From: UMGS1052 sp045532035
GTDB taxonomy: Bacteria > Bacillota > Clostridia > Oscillospirales > CAG-382
DNA: 44,727 nt
Assembly (NCBI GenBank): GCA_045532035.1
Contig: JAZSFD010000130.1
Location: forward strand, 1-44,727
Reading direction: 5' to 3'
The stretch's first letter is position 1. Each line of letters begins with the position of its first letter. The notes beneath the pieces are model-generated. The model did not search any database. It was not told where the DNA came from and was given only the letters and a program-made list of their open reading frames with translations. The translations under genes and the position numbers were made by a program. This document shows positions 24,597 to 32,179 of this stretch, piece after piece.

Positions 24597-25657
24597 GTGG
24601 AATACAAAGGAAAAAACTCTATTACGGGGATGTTCACGACGGTGACAGATACCGCCGCGAATATGCCGAGTCCATCGACCGTTTAATTGCAAAAAAAGCA
24701 GGCGAAGCATATAAAAAGCGCGAAGAATTCATGCCCCCCGAAAAGCTTGTGGAAGACCCGGAATTTTACAGAAACGAGTATCTGAAAATGATCGGCTACC
24801 CTTTCGATCTTGTGAGTGAAGATTTGCCTTTGTGCGAGACCGAATATGTAGGCGAGGACGATATGTGTAAGCTCTATCGTCTCTCGATCGAGGTTTTTGA
24901 GGATTTCAGATTCTACGGCGTTCTTATGATCCCCCACGGTCTTTCGGGAAAAGCACCCCTTGTCATTGCTCAGCACGGCGGCGGAGGCACTCCCGAGACT
25001 TGCTCGGATATGTACACCGAAAACAACTATAATTACTTCACCAAAAGAGCACTGGAGCGCGGTTTTGTGGTGTTTGCTCCTTCTCTCATGCTCTGGACTT
25101 TTGGAGTTGATACCGGTGAAAAATTCGTCAGATTCAACATTCCCTCCGACAGACACGGAAACGACAACAAGCTCAAACAGCTTGGCTACTCGATGACAGG
25201 CCTTGAAGTTTTCTGCCTTATGCGATGCATCGACTATCTTGTCACACTTGACTGCGTGGATGAAAAGAAGATAGGAATGATGGGACTTTCCTACGGCGGA
25301 TACTTTTCACTTCACACAGCGGCAGCGGACACAAGAATCATCTCCGCCTATGATGCAGGCTCCTTCAATGACAGAAGTGCGATAACTTTCCACGACTGGG
25401 CATACAATTGCGCCTCCCACAAATTTCATGATGCCGAGGTTGCGGCACTTGTCGCCCCCAGACGCCTCAGGATAGATGTGGGCAAGGCTGACTCTGTTTT
25501 TGACTACCGCACATCGGAACCTGAAGCAAAACGCATCGAAAAATATTTCGAAGCCTATAAAGCTCCCGAAAACTTCAGCTTCGACCTTCATGAGGGCGGA
25601 CACAGATTTGACGAAAACCTCGAAGGCTTTGAATATTTCTTTGAAGGCTTGAAATAA
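24597..25657 (+). pseudogene. Alpha/beta hydrolase (acetylxylan-esterase/dienelactone-hydrolase-like), probable N-terminal frameshift
   Basis: A hydrolase with oxyanion region LVIAQHGGGGTPE, nucleophile elbow MMGLSYGGYFS and C-terminal His in LHEGGHRFDEN. The best ribosome site (AAGGAG, 24582-24587) serves GTG 24597, which reads MEYKGK and then runs out of frame. One extra A in the A6 run 24611-24616 would give MEYKGKKLYYGDVHDGDRYR, joining the start to the conserved body. Without a shift, the body can only be read from ATG 24551, inside the acyltransferase gene and with no ribosome site (N-terminus MADLTINITRKG). A corrected protein has 353 residues. It may be an assembly indel, a real lesion, or slippage on the A-run. 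The substrate is unknown. Confidence 0.75.
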
Positions 25658-25752
25658 TTCACAAATTGTGTAAGAAATCATTCCGGCAGAACTGTATAAT
25701 AAATTTGCAGGGTGAAAAAATACCAATATATAAAACAAAAGGAGATGCAAAT

Positions 25753-26415
25753 ATGAAAAAGTACAAGTGCAAGGTTTGCGGCGTTGTTTTTGAAGTGGCA
25801 GACGGCGTTGAGCCGGTATGTCCCAAGTGCAAGGTGAAGGGAGACAAACTCGAGCCTCTGGGCGAAAGCGATGTTGCTGCAAACAAATACGCAGGCACAC
25901 AGACAGAAAAGAATCTTGAAGCCGCTTTTGCCGGCGAATCAATGGCAAGAAACAAATATACCTATTTTGCATCAAAGGCAAAAAAAGGGGGCTTTGAACA
26001 GATCGCCGCTCTCTTCCTCAAGACAGCCGACAACGAAAAGGAACACGCAAAGATGTGGTTCAAGGAGTTGAACGGCATAGGTGATACTGCCGAGAATCTC
26101 GGTCACGCCGCCGAAGGCGAGAACTATGAATGGACCGATATGTACGCGGGCTTTGCAAAGACCGCCGAAGAAGAAGGTTTCCCCGAGCTTGCAAGAAAAT
26201 TCCGTCTTGTAGCCGCCATCGAAAAGCATCACGAGGAAAGATACCGCGCACTTCTCAAAAATGTTGAAATGGCTGAAGTTTTCAAAAAGAGCGAGGTCAA
26301 GGTCTGGGAATGCCGCAACTGCGGTCACATCGTTGTGGGAACCGATGCTCCCGAGGTCTGCCCTACCTGCGATCATCCTCAAAGCTATTTCGAAGTTCAC
26401 GCAGAAAATTATTGA
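25753..26415 (+). CDS. Rubrerythrin with rubredoxin-type domains at both ends
   Basis: A 220-residue peroxide-reducing protein. The N-terminal rubredoxin-like domain has Cys 6, 9, 23 and 26 (YKCKVCGVV; PVCPKCK). The central four-helix ferritin-like diiron domain has AAFAGESMARNKYTYFA, DNEKEHAKMW and AIEKHHEERY. The C-terminal rubredoxin is WECRNCGHIV ... VCPTCDHPQSYFEV. Standard rubrerythrin has only the C-terminal one and reverse rubrerythrin only the N-terminal one. It protects an anaerobe from peroxide using electrons from NADH-linked partners. ATG 25753 follows AAAGGAG. A candidate TATAAT -10 lies near 25696, without a clear -35. Confidence 0.94.
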   Translation: MKKYKCKVCGVVFEVADGVEPVCPKCKVKGDKLEPLGESDVAANKYAGTQTEKNLEAAFAGESMARNKYTYFASKAKKGGFEQIAALFLKTADNEKEHAKMWFKELNGIGDTAENLGHAAEGENYEWTDMYAGFAKTAEEEGFPELARKFRLVAAIEKHHEERYRALLKNVEMAEVFKKSEVKVWECRNCGHIVVGTDAPEVCPTCDHPQSYFEVHAENY

Positions 26416-26499
26416 TTACAAAGCAAAAAAATCGGAACCTGTTTGCATCGTGTTCCTAAGGACAGTTGATAGGAACAGAGCATTGCAAGGTAAGAAGAT
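26416..26499. other. Non-coding start of the 346-bp gap 26416-26761, with an unexplained inverted repeat
   Basis: I see no gene in 26416-26761. After the rubrerythrin stop, GTTCCT and AGGAAC form a 6-bp inverted repeat around a 13-base loop (about 26451-26475), with partial extension outward. A terminator (26500-26540), about 140 bp of very AT-rich spacer and the GGDEF-gene promoter follow. No riboswitch class fits this inverted repeat. Confidence 0.4.
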
Positions 26500-26540
26500 G
26501 AGGGAAACTCAGTAAAATAGGTTTTCCTCTTTTCTTTTTA
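26500..26540 (+). terminator. Terminator downstream of rubrerythrin
   Basis: GAGGGAAAC (26500-26508) pairs with GGTTTTCCTC (26520-26529) over nine pairs including one G-U, with an 11-base loop, followed by TTTTCTTTTT. It marks the left boundary before the c-di-GMP region. Confidence 0.75.
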
Positions 26541-26681
26541 TCTGCACATTCGTCAAAGTAAAGGCCTTCTGATAAAATAAGATACAAAATGCTATATTTG
26601 TTTTGAAATTCGGTATTTTGTTAAAGAAATTATGCGTTTTATCGAAAAAGCTGAGTGTTTTGTGAAAAAACAGTATATATA

Positions 26682-26710
26682 TTGAAAATATTGGATTTAT
26701 ATGGTATAAT
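26682..26710 (+). promoter_or_regulatory. Promoter of the diguanylate cyclase gene
   Basis: TTGAAA (26682-26687), 17 bp, TATAAT (26705-26710), in very AT-rich DNA about 50 bp before the ATG. The leader is short and shows no riboswitch. Confidence 0.75.
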
Positions 26711-26761
26711 TACAATGTATATAAATTTAGCGATTTTAATTATAGACAAGAAGGAATAGAT

Positions 26762-29062
26762 ATGGCAATAAAATACGGAAAGAAAAGGAACAGAAAGAAT
26801 AATATTTTATATACAGTTATCAGTGCAGTTTTACTTTGTGCTGTCTTTTTGACTATGGTCGGTTATTTTTACACTGCGGCAGAAGGTGAGGCTTATGAAA
26901 CTCTGCATATACAGACCAAACAGATTAAAGACGACATGGAGCTTCAGTTATTGTCTGACCGTGAAAATCTTGCCACCATGGCAAACTTTGCTGCAAAGCT
27001 TTATTCAGACGGTGAAAGCTATGACTTGATGTTTGACTCCTTTAAGTCCATAGGTCTTATTGAAAACATTGGTATACTTATGCCCGACAATACCTTTGTA
27101 ACAAAGGTGGGTTCTGTGGACCTCGACGGCCAAATTTCCTTTGAAGATGAAAAAGCTAAAGGCGAATATATAAGCGGAAGAGTCAAAGACCTTACAAGGG
27201 ACGACTACGAAATTGTAAAAAGTGCTGTTCCGATAAAATCAGGCGATGATATTGTCGGCATTTTATACGGCGTTATAAAGCTTGACGCTCTCGAAGATAA
27301 ATACAACAATATGGCAAAAGAGCTTGATGCGCAGCTCTTCGTTCATGACACTAAAACAGGAAATCTTGTTATAGATACAATCCAGGAGAAGCTTGGTAAT
27401 ATCTCCATCTTTAAGGATCGTGAATATGCTAAAGGCTATTCCTACGAACAGATGATGCAGAGCGATGATGGCTACACAGCTTTCAAATCGATACTTACAG
27501 GCGAGCAGCTTTATGTGCATTATTCTACACTTGAAGGAATTGACTGGAAAATTACACTTGCAAGATATGAGTCGCAGGTGTTTGAAAAAACAAATATTAT
27601 ATCCCGGATTCTGTTCAGATCCTTTATTGCCATGGTCGTCATTATGTTTATGTATGTGCTGATGATTATGACGAGCGAAAAACGCAGAAGCTCTGCGTTG
27701 AGCTGTGCATCAACCGTCAGAAAATTGCTTTTGGAAATCAATCAGCGTCAGGAAAACATAATGGCTGCACTAAAGGAAATATGTCTGTTTGGCGCTTCGC
27801 GTTCAGCTATCTTTTTTGATACCAACAACAAAGACTATCACTATATTATGCCGTCTTTTGAGAAGAATGTTCTTTTGGACAAGGACAGAGAATATTTCCA
27901 ATTACAATTAATGCGGTATGCCACTGAAATTCATAATATAAATCATATGGCTGTAAATATTATGTGCATAACTCCGAATGCACATCTTATAAAAACGAAT
28001 CCTGATTTTTATGATTTCCTGAAAAAGCACGGAATCTTTGAGATTTCGTTTGCAACTGTTGTTGATAAAAACAACCATATAAGCATTTTGGGCGTAGTCA
28101 ATCCTAAAAGGAGTAAGGCGACAAAAATGCTCCTTGAAGATGTTGCTGTCTGTTTTTCAATTGCATTTTTCAACCAAACCCACCTCGATAAAACAAAACT
28201 TGCGGCAACAACTGATGCTTTAACCGGGGCACTGAACCGTGTTGCATACAAAAAGGATTTGCTTGAGTTTGACGAAGAAAAATCCGAAAAATTCTCCTGC
28301 ATTTTTGTTGATGTAAATGAACTGCATTTCAGAAATAACAAATACGGTCACGCCGCAGGTGACGAAATGCTTTTATATATCGCCAATACCTTAAAAGAAG
28401 TGTTCTACGGTCACAAAGTTTACAGAATGGGCGGCGATGAGTTTTTGGTATTCGTGCAGAATACCGAGCAAGATGAAGTAAAGAAAGGCATCAAGCTACT
28501 TATCGAGCAGCTTGCATCGATGGATTACCATGTTGCAATCGGTATGTCTTACAGAACGCAAAATACCAATACCGAGGAAATGGTAAGAGAAGCGGAAATA
28601 AGAATGTATGAGGCAAAGGCTCAGTATTATCAGAATAAAGAGCAACAAAGCATTTCAAAATCTGAGGACAAAGGCTATGTTCAGATTAAAACCGGAATAC
28701 TTGAAATTGATGCAATGCTTTCTATCTTGAAGGAACATTATAACGGTATATACCGTGTTTCACTTGACTCAGATAAAGCACATCGCATTCTGATGCCGGC
28801 GTATCTTGGTTATAACGAAGATGAAGAACATTTTTCCTCGCTTTTAAACAAATACATTTATGAAACAGTAAATCCTGATTTCCATAGAGCAGTGATGAGC
28901 TTTTTAAACTATGATGCAATCAAATCTCAGTTAATAGAAGGTAAAACGCCTAAGATTACATACAAAAAGATGAACGGTGAAGCTGTAATATTAAGTGTTT
29001 ACAAGCTTGATGATAAGGATGCATCGGCAAATAATACTCTTTGGGTTTTTGCGAAAGATTAG
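26762..29062 (+). CDS. CACHE-GGDEF diguanylate cyclase (membrane sensor)
   Basis: A 766-residue protein. A membrane helix (~16-38) is followed by an extracellular double-CACHE-like sensor (~40-275; VKSAVPIKSGDDIVGILYGV is typical) and a second membrane helix (~280-303). A ~150-residue cytoplasmic region precedes GGDEF at 557-561 in YRMGGDEFLVF. Supporting residues TTDALTGALNR and NNKYGHAAGDEML are present, so GTP-to-c-di-GMP activity is expected. The upstream RxxD inhibitory site is absent (FYGH instead), so product inhibition is probably weak. About 150 residues follow GGDEF with no recognised domain. It ends 36 bases before the spacer-free promoter of the riboswitch operon, and presumably supplies the signal that operon senses. 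Confidence 0.93.
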   Translation: MAIKYGKKRNRKNNILYTVISAVLLCAVFLTMVGYFYTAAEGEAYETLHIQTKQIKDDMELQLLSDRENLATMANFAAKLYSDGESYDLMFDSFKSIGLIENIGILMPDNTFVTKVGSVDLDGQISFEDEKAKGEYISGRVKDLTRDDYEIVKSAVPIKSGDDIVGILYGVIKLDALEDKYNNMAKELDAQLFVHDTKTGNLVIDTIQEKLGNISIFKDREYAKGYSYEQMMQSDDGYTAFKSILTGEQLYVHYSTLEGIDWKITLARYESQVFEKTNIISRILFRSFIAMVVIMFMYVLMIMTSEKRRSSALSCASTVRKLLLEINQRQENIMAALKEICLFGASRSAIFFDTNNKDYHYIMPSFEKNVLLDKDREYFQLQLMRYATEIHNINHMAVNIMCITPNAHLIKTNPDFYDFLKKHGIFEISFATVVDKNNHISILGVVNPKRSKATKMLLEDVAVCFSIAFFNQTHLDKTKLAATTDALTGALNRVAYKKDLLEFDEEKSEKFSCIFVDVNELHFRNNKYGHAAGDEMLLYIANTLKEVFYGHKVYRMGGDEFLVFVQNTEQDEVKKGIKLLIEQLASMDYHVAIGMSYRTQNTNTEEMVREAEIRMYEAKAQYYQNKEQQSISKSEDKGYVQIKTGILEIDAMLSILKEHYNGIYRVSLDSDKAHRILMPAYLGYNEDEEHFSSLLNKYIYETVNPDFHRAVMSFLNYDAIKSQLIEGKTPKITYKKMNGEAVILSVYKLDDKDASANNTLWVFAKD

Positions 29063-29091
29063 TTGACAAAAGTTAATCATTGTGGTATAAT
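29063..29091 (+). promoter_or_regulatory. Consensus promoter of the c-di-GMP riboswitch operon
   Basis: TTGACA (29063-29068), exactly 17 bp, TATAAT (29086-29091), starting at the first base after the GGDEF gene. Predicted transcription start is near 29098, the first base of the aptamer P1 stem. A full-consensus promoter implies that regulation is by the RNA. Confidence 0.9.
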
Positions 29092-29097
29092 ATTACA

Positions 29098-29186
29098 AGT
29101 TGAATATTTAGCAAAATCGGTGAAAGCCGGTGACGCAAAGCAAAGAGGCTAAGGTTAAGCAATTGCTATACTATGCCAGTCCAGCT
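29098..29186 (+). ncRNA. Cyclic di-GMP-I (GEMM) riboswitch aptamer
   Basis: P1 is AGTTG (29098-29102) with CAGCT (29182-29186). P2 is TCGGT-GAAA-GCCGG, i.e. a stem capped by the class's GAAA tetraloop. The near-invariant GACGCAAAGC core follows P2. P3 (AGGCTAAGG ... CTATGCC) contains the tetraloop-receptor elements CTAAG and TATG around an AATT loop. All diagnostic elements of class I are present in order. It precedes a surface-polymer operon flanked by c-di-GMP-making and -degrading enzymes, which independently supports the call. Confidence 0.93.
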
Positions 29187-29241
29187 GCAATGATAAAGGT
29201 CTTTTTTAGAGGACTTTCTGTTATTGCAGCTTTTCTTTTTT
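29183..29241 (+). terminator. Riboswitch expression platform (intrinsic terminator)
   Basis: AGCTGCAATGATAAAGGTC pairs with GACTTTCTGTTATTGCAGCT through a long, slightly imperfect stem, followed by TTTCTTTTTT, 16 bases before the ATG. Its ascending arm shares AGCT (29183-29186) with the 3' strand of aptamer P1. Ligand-stabilised P1 should therefore block the terminator, predicting an ON switch. The overlap is seen; the direction of control is inferred. Confidence 0.85.
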
Positions 29242-29256
29242 CAAGAGGGGATTTTT

Positions 29257-29949
29257 ATGAATGTTGTAACAAGAGAAGAAAAGAAATTTTTAATAAATAT
29301 TGATGAATTTCGCTCTAAATCTCACTACCTTGATATGCTGATGATACAAGATGAGCATAACGGAACTGACGGCTATATCATACGGTCACTGTATTTCGAT
29401 ACAGTTTATGATGACGATTTTTTTGAAAAGCTTGAGGGCGTTGAAACAAGGCGAAAAATACGGCTTAGAATTTATGATCCTAAACACGATTTTGCCATGC
29501 TTGAAATGAAGCAAAAGCAAGGGGCTAATCAGAAGAAACGCTCACTTCGTATGACAAAGGCTGATGCCGAGGCACTGATAGCAGGAAAATATGAGGTGCT
29601 TTTGGAATACAAAGAAGACTTTGCAAGAGAGTGTTACGGGCTTATGCATTATAAGTGTTACCGCCCGAAAACCATCGTGCAATACAACCGAAAGGCATAT
29701 ATTGCAAAGGAAAATAAAATCAGGATTACTTTTGACAATAATATTATAGCGACGGAAACCAATTTTGATTTGTTTTCGGAAAATCTTGTGATGTATCCTG
29801 TGCTTGATAAGTTTAATGTAGTGCTTGAGGTAAAGTTCAACGGATTTTTGCTTGACTATATCAGGCAATTTATAAACAGCATAAACAAAAGCGAACTGTC
29901 GGTCAGCAAATATGCACTGGCAAGAAAACAAAGTTATGATGAAATATGA
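29257..29949 (+). CDS. VTC-domain (polyphosphate polymerase-like) protein
   Basis: A 230-residue cytoplasmic protein of the triphosphate tunnel metalloenzyme/VTC type. TREEKKFLI at the start, SLYFDTVYDDDFFEKLEG, RRKIRLRIY, LEMKQKQG and LDKFNVVLEVKFNG give the alternating Lys/Arg/Glu strands that line the tunnel. In yeast the Vtc4 version makes polyphosphate from ATP. Bacterial homologues commonly sit beside DUF4956 and CotH genes, as here, but their product is not settled. ATG 29257 follows AGAGGGG. It is the first gene after the c-di-GMP riboswitch. Confidence 0.9.
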   Translation: MNVVTREEKKFLINIDEFRSKSHYLDMLMIQDEHNGTDGYIIRSLYFDTVYDDDFFEKLEGVETRRKIRLRIYDPKHDFAMLEMKQKQGANQKKRSLRMTKADAEALIAGKYEVLLEYKEDFARECYGLMHYKCYRPKTIVQYNRKAYIAKENKIRITFDNNIIATETNFDLFSENLVMYPVLDKFNVVLEVKFNGFLLDYIRQFINSINKSELSVSKYALARKQSYDEI

Positions 29950-29967
29950 TAAAAGGAGTTTTCGAAA

Positions 29968-30648
29968 ATGAGAAGCCAAATTTTTAATCTAATCAAGGAA
30001 CAGTCCACTCTCTCCTGGGAGCAGATTGCGGCAAATATTATTGTTTCGGGAATTTTGGGATTTTTGATTTTTGTGTCCTATATGATTTCCCATCGTGGAA
30101 CTATTTACAGCAAAAAATTTAATGTATCGCTTGTTGTTTTAACAGTTCTTACCTCAATGGTTATGACAGTTATCGGAAACAACGTAGCACTTTCCCTTGG
30201 TATGGTCGGTGCTCTCTCTATTGTTCGTTTCAGAACGGCAATTAAGGATTCAAGAGATACTGTTTACATATTCTGGACAATTATTGTGGGTATCTGCTGC
30301 GGTGTAGGCGACTTTGTAGTTGCAGGCATCGGAAGTATGTTTGTATTTATTCTTTTTCTCATATTGGGTGCAATCAAGAACAATAACCGTATGCTTGTTA
30401 TTATCAGAGGTGACAGAACTAAAGAATCTGCGATACAGGCGGTGATGTTTAAATTCTTTGGAGCAAAAGCGGTGTTGCGCGTTAAAAATTCAACAGAGAA
30501 CTCCATTGAATTTATTTATGAAATTACAGCAAAGCTCCTATCTCAGGCAGAAAGAAAAAACAACATCGGTATCTGCGATGAAATTTATAAAATCGGCAAT
30601 ATTCAGTATGTAAATACCGTAATGCAGAACGACGAGGTTTCAAACTAA
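29968..30648 (+). CDS. DUF4956 membrane protein
   Basis: A 226-residue protein with four hydrophobic segments (IIVSGILGFLIFVSYMIS; VVLTVLTSMVMTVIG; VYIFWTIIVGICCGVGDFVV; MFVFILFLILGAI). The family signature is GMVGALSIVRFRTAIKDSRD. The C-terminal ~85 residues are cytoplasmic and resemble a small ferredoxin-like domain. DUF4956 proteins are regularly encoded next to VTC-domain proteins, suggesting a membrane partner, perhaps a channel for the product. The biochemical role is unknown. AAAGGAG precedes the ATG 18 bases after the VTC gene. Confidence 0.9.
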   Translation: MRSQIFNLIKEQSTLSWEQIAANIIVSGILGFLIFVSYMISHRGTIYSKKFNVSLVVLTVLTSMVMTVIGNNVALSLGMVGALSIVRFRTAIKDSRDTVYIFWTIIVGICCGVGDFVVAGIGSMFVFILFLILGAIKNNNRMLVIIRGDRTKESAIQAVMFKFFGAKAVLRVKNSTENSIEFIYEITAKLLSQAERKNNIGICDEIYKIGNIQYVNTVMQNDEVSN

Positions 30649-30682
30649 TCTTTTTAATTGACCGTAAAAGGAGGTGCCGGGG

Positions 30683-32155
30683 TTGAAATACAAAATAATA
30701 GGACTGACCGCTGTGGCCTTGGTGCTTGTAGCGGTGCTTACAATAAGTTTTATGATGCCGACCGATAACGGAAGTAGGTATCATCAACATACAGAAGCAG
30801 AAGAAAAGGCAGCTTGCTCACACACGGACGGAAGATTTTGCACACATCTTCCTGTCATTAAGATAGATACAAACGGTAAGGCGATTCCCGGCGAACCCAT
30901 TTTGGATGCTCCCGGAGGGCATACGCTGGAGTATACGATGTCAGAAACAGGCGAGGAAACAATTCTGTCGGAATTGTCCGTTGTTGATAACGAGGGCAAA
31001 AACAATCATACAGAAGATGCATCCGCAGTATCAAGCGATATACGAATTCGTATTCGTGGCAATTCCTCAAGGCATTTCGAGAAAAAAGGATATATTATAA
31101 AAATGATAACATCTGAGGGGCTCAATAATCCTCAGAGCCTTATGGGAATGGATGCTCATCACGAGTGGGCACTTCATGGTCCATATCTTGATAAAACTTT
31201 ACTCCGTAACTATATCTGCTATAATCTTGCAGGTGAAGTTATGGAATATAGCCCAAATGTCCGTTTCTGTGAGCTTATCTTGAACGGCGAATATCAGGGA
31301 TTATACTTGTTAACCGAAACGATAACCGCCGGCAAAGAAGGCGCAAGGCTTGAACTTTCTATAAACAAAAAGGATAATTCCTTCTCGGGTTATCTCCTGC
31401 GGCTCGACAGGGGCAGTAATACAGAACTTAAAAACATCAACAACTTCAGCCTCTATACATACAAAACAGAAAACAAAATTAATATTACATATCCGGGTAA
31501 TGATAATTTAACACCCGAACTTGCAGATGGAATATGCGAAGATTTTTCAGCCTTTGAAAAAGCACTTTATTCTTACGATTATGATAGTGAAGAATTTGGT
31601 TATGAAAACTATATAGATGTAGATTCATTCATTGATTATTTCCTTATAAATGAATTTGCAAGCAACTATGACGCAGGAAGCAAATCTACATATGTGTATA
31701 AGGGCATAGACGGAAAGCTCCATATGTGCGTATGGGATTTTAACAACGCATTTGATAACTATCAGGAAAACGAAACCTCGCACAGAATGTTTTATATTCA
31801 GGACGGACTTTGGTATGATATGCTTTTCAAAGACGAGGAGTTTGTGAAAAAGGTAATAAACCGTTATTATGAACTTGAAAAAGAGTACTTGAATGAAGAA
31901 TATATGAATTCTTATATAGACAGTGTGATAGAGTATTTAGGTCCTGCAATCGACAGAAACTATGAAAGATGGGGACACACATTTTTACCTGAATGGGACC
32001 GTCTTTTTGATTTCTACAGAAATCTTCACTCTTATGATGAGGCGGTAAGTCAGTTAAAGGGATATATAAAAAAGCGAAGCGTTTGGATGAGAGAGAATAT
32101 AGAAACTCTCAGGCAGTACAGTGCCGAATCAAAGGTAAAGAATTATAATTATTAA
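30683..32155 (+). CDS. CotH-family protein kinase, membrane-anchored
   Basis: A 490-residue protein with an N-terminal signal anchor (IIGLTAVALVLVAVLTISFM) and an extracytoplasmic CotH domain. IRIRGNSSRHFEKKGYIIKM carries the nucleotide-binding Lys/Arg region; WALHGPYLDKTLLRNYI, LILNGEYQGLYLLTETI and VWDFNNAFDNY (metal-binding Asp-Phe-Asn) follow. CotH kinases are atypical secreted-side kinases known to phosphorylate spore-coat proteins and, in cellulolytic anaerobes, to accompany polysaccharide-binding systems. A TTG start (30683) is chosen: AAGGAGG lies 10 bases before it, while the GTG at 30674 overlaps that site. Target is presumably an operon product or matrix component. Confidence 0.88.
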   Translation: MKYKIIGLTAVALVLVAVLTISFMMPTDNGSRYHQHTEAEEKAACSHTDGRFCTHLPVIKIDTNGKAIPGEPILDAPGGHTLEYTMSETGEETILSELSVVDNEGKNNHTEDASAVSSDIRIRIRGNSSRHFEKKGYIIKMITSEGLNNPQSLMGMDAHHEWALHGPYLDKTLLRNYICYNLAGEVMEYSPNVRFCELILNGEYQGLYLLTETITAGKEGARLELSINKKDNSFSGYLLRLDRGSNTELKNINNFSLYTYKTENKINITYPGNDNLTPELADGICEDFSAFEKALYSYDYDSEEFGYENYIDVDSFIDYFLINEFASNYDAGSKSTYVYKGIDGKLHMCVWDFNNAFDNYQENETSHRMFYIQDGLWYDMLFKDEEFVKKVINRYYELEKEYLNEEYMNSYIDSVIEYLGPAIDRNYERWGHTFLPEWDRLFDFYRNLHSYDEAVSQLKGYIKKRSVWMRENIETLRQYSAESKVKNYNY

Positions 32156-32179
32156 AATCAAGACAGGAGGCAGAAAGCG

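Noticed and set aside
26451..26475. Inverted repeat as a riboswitch or small RNA
   Set aside because: Only six perfect base pairs, no known class, and a terminator lies directly downstream.
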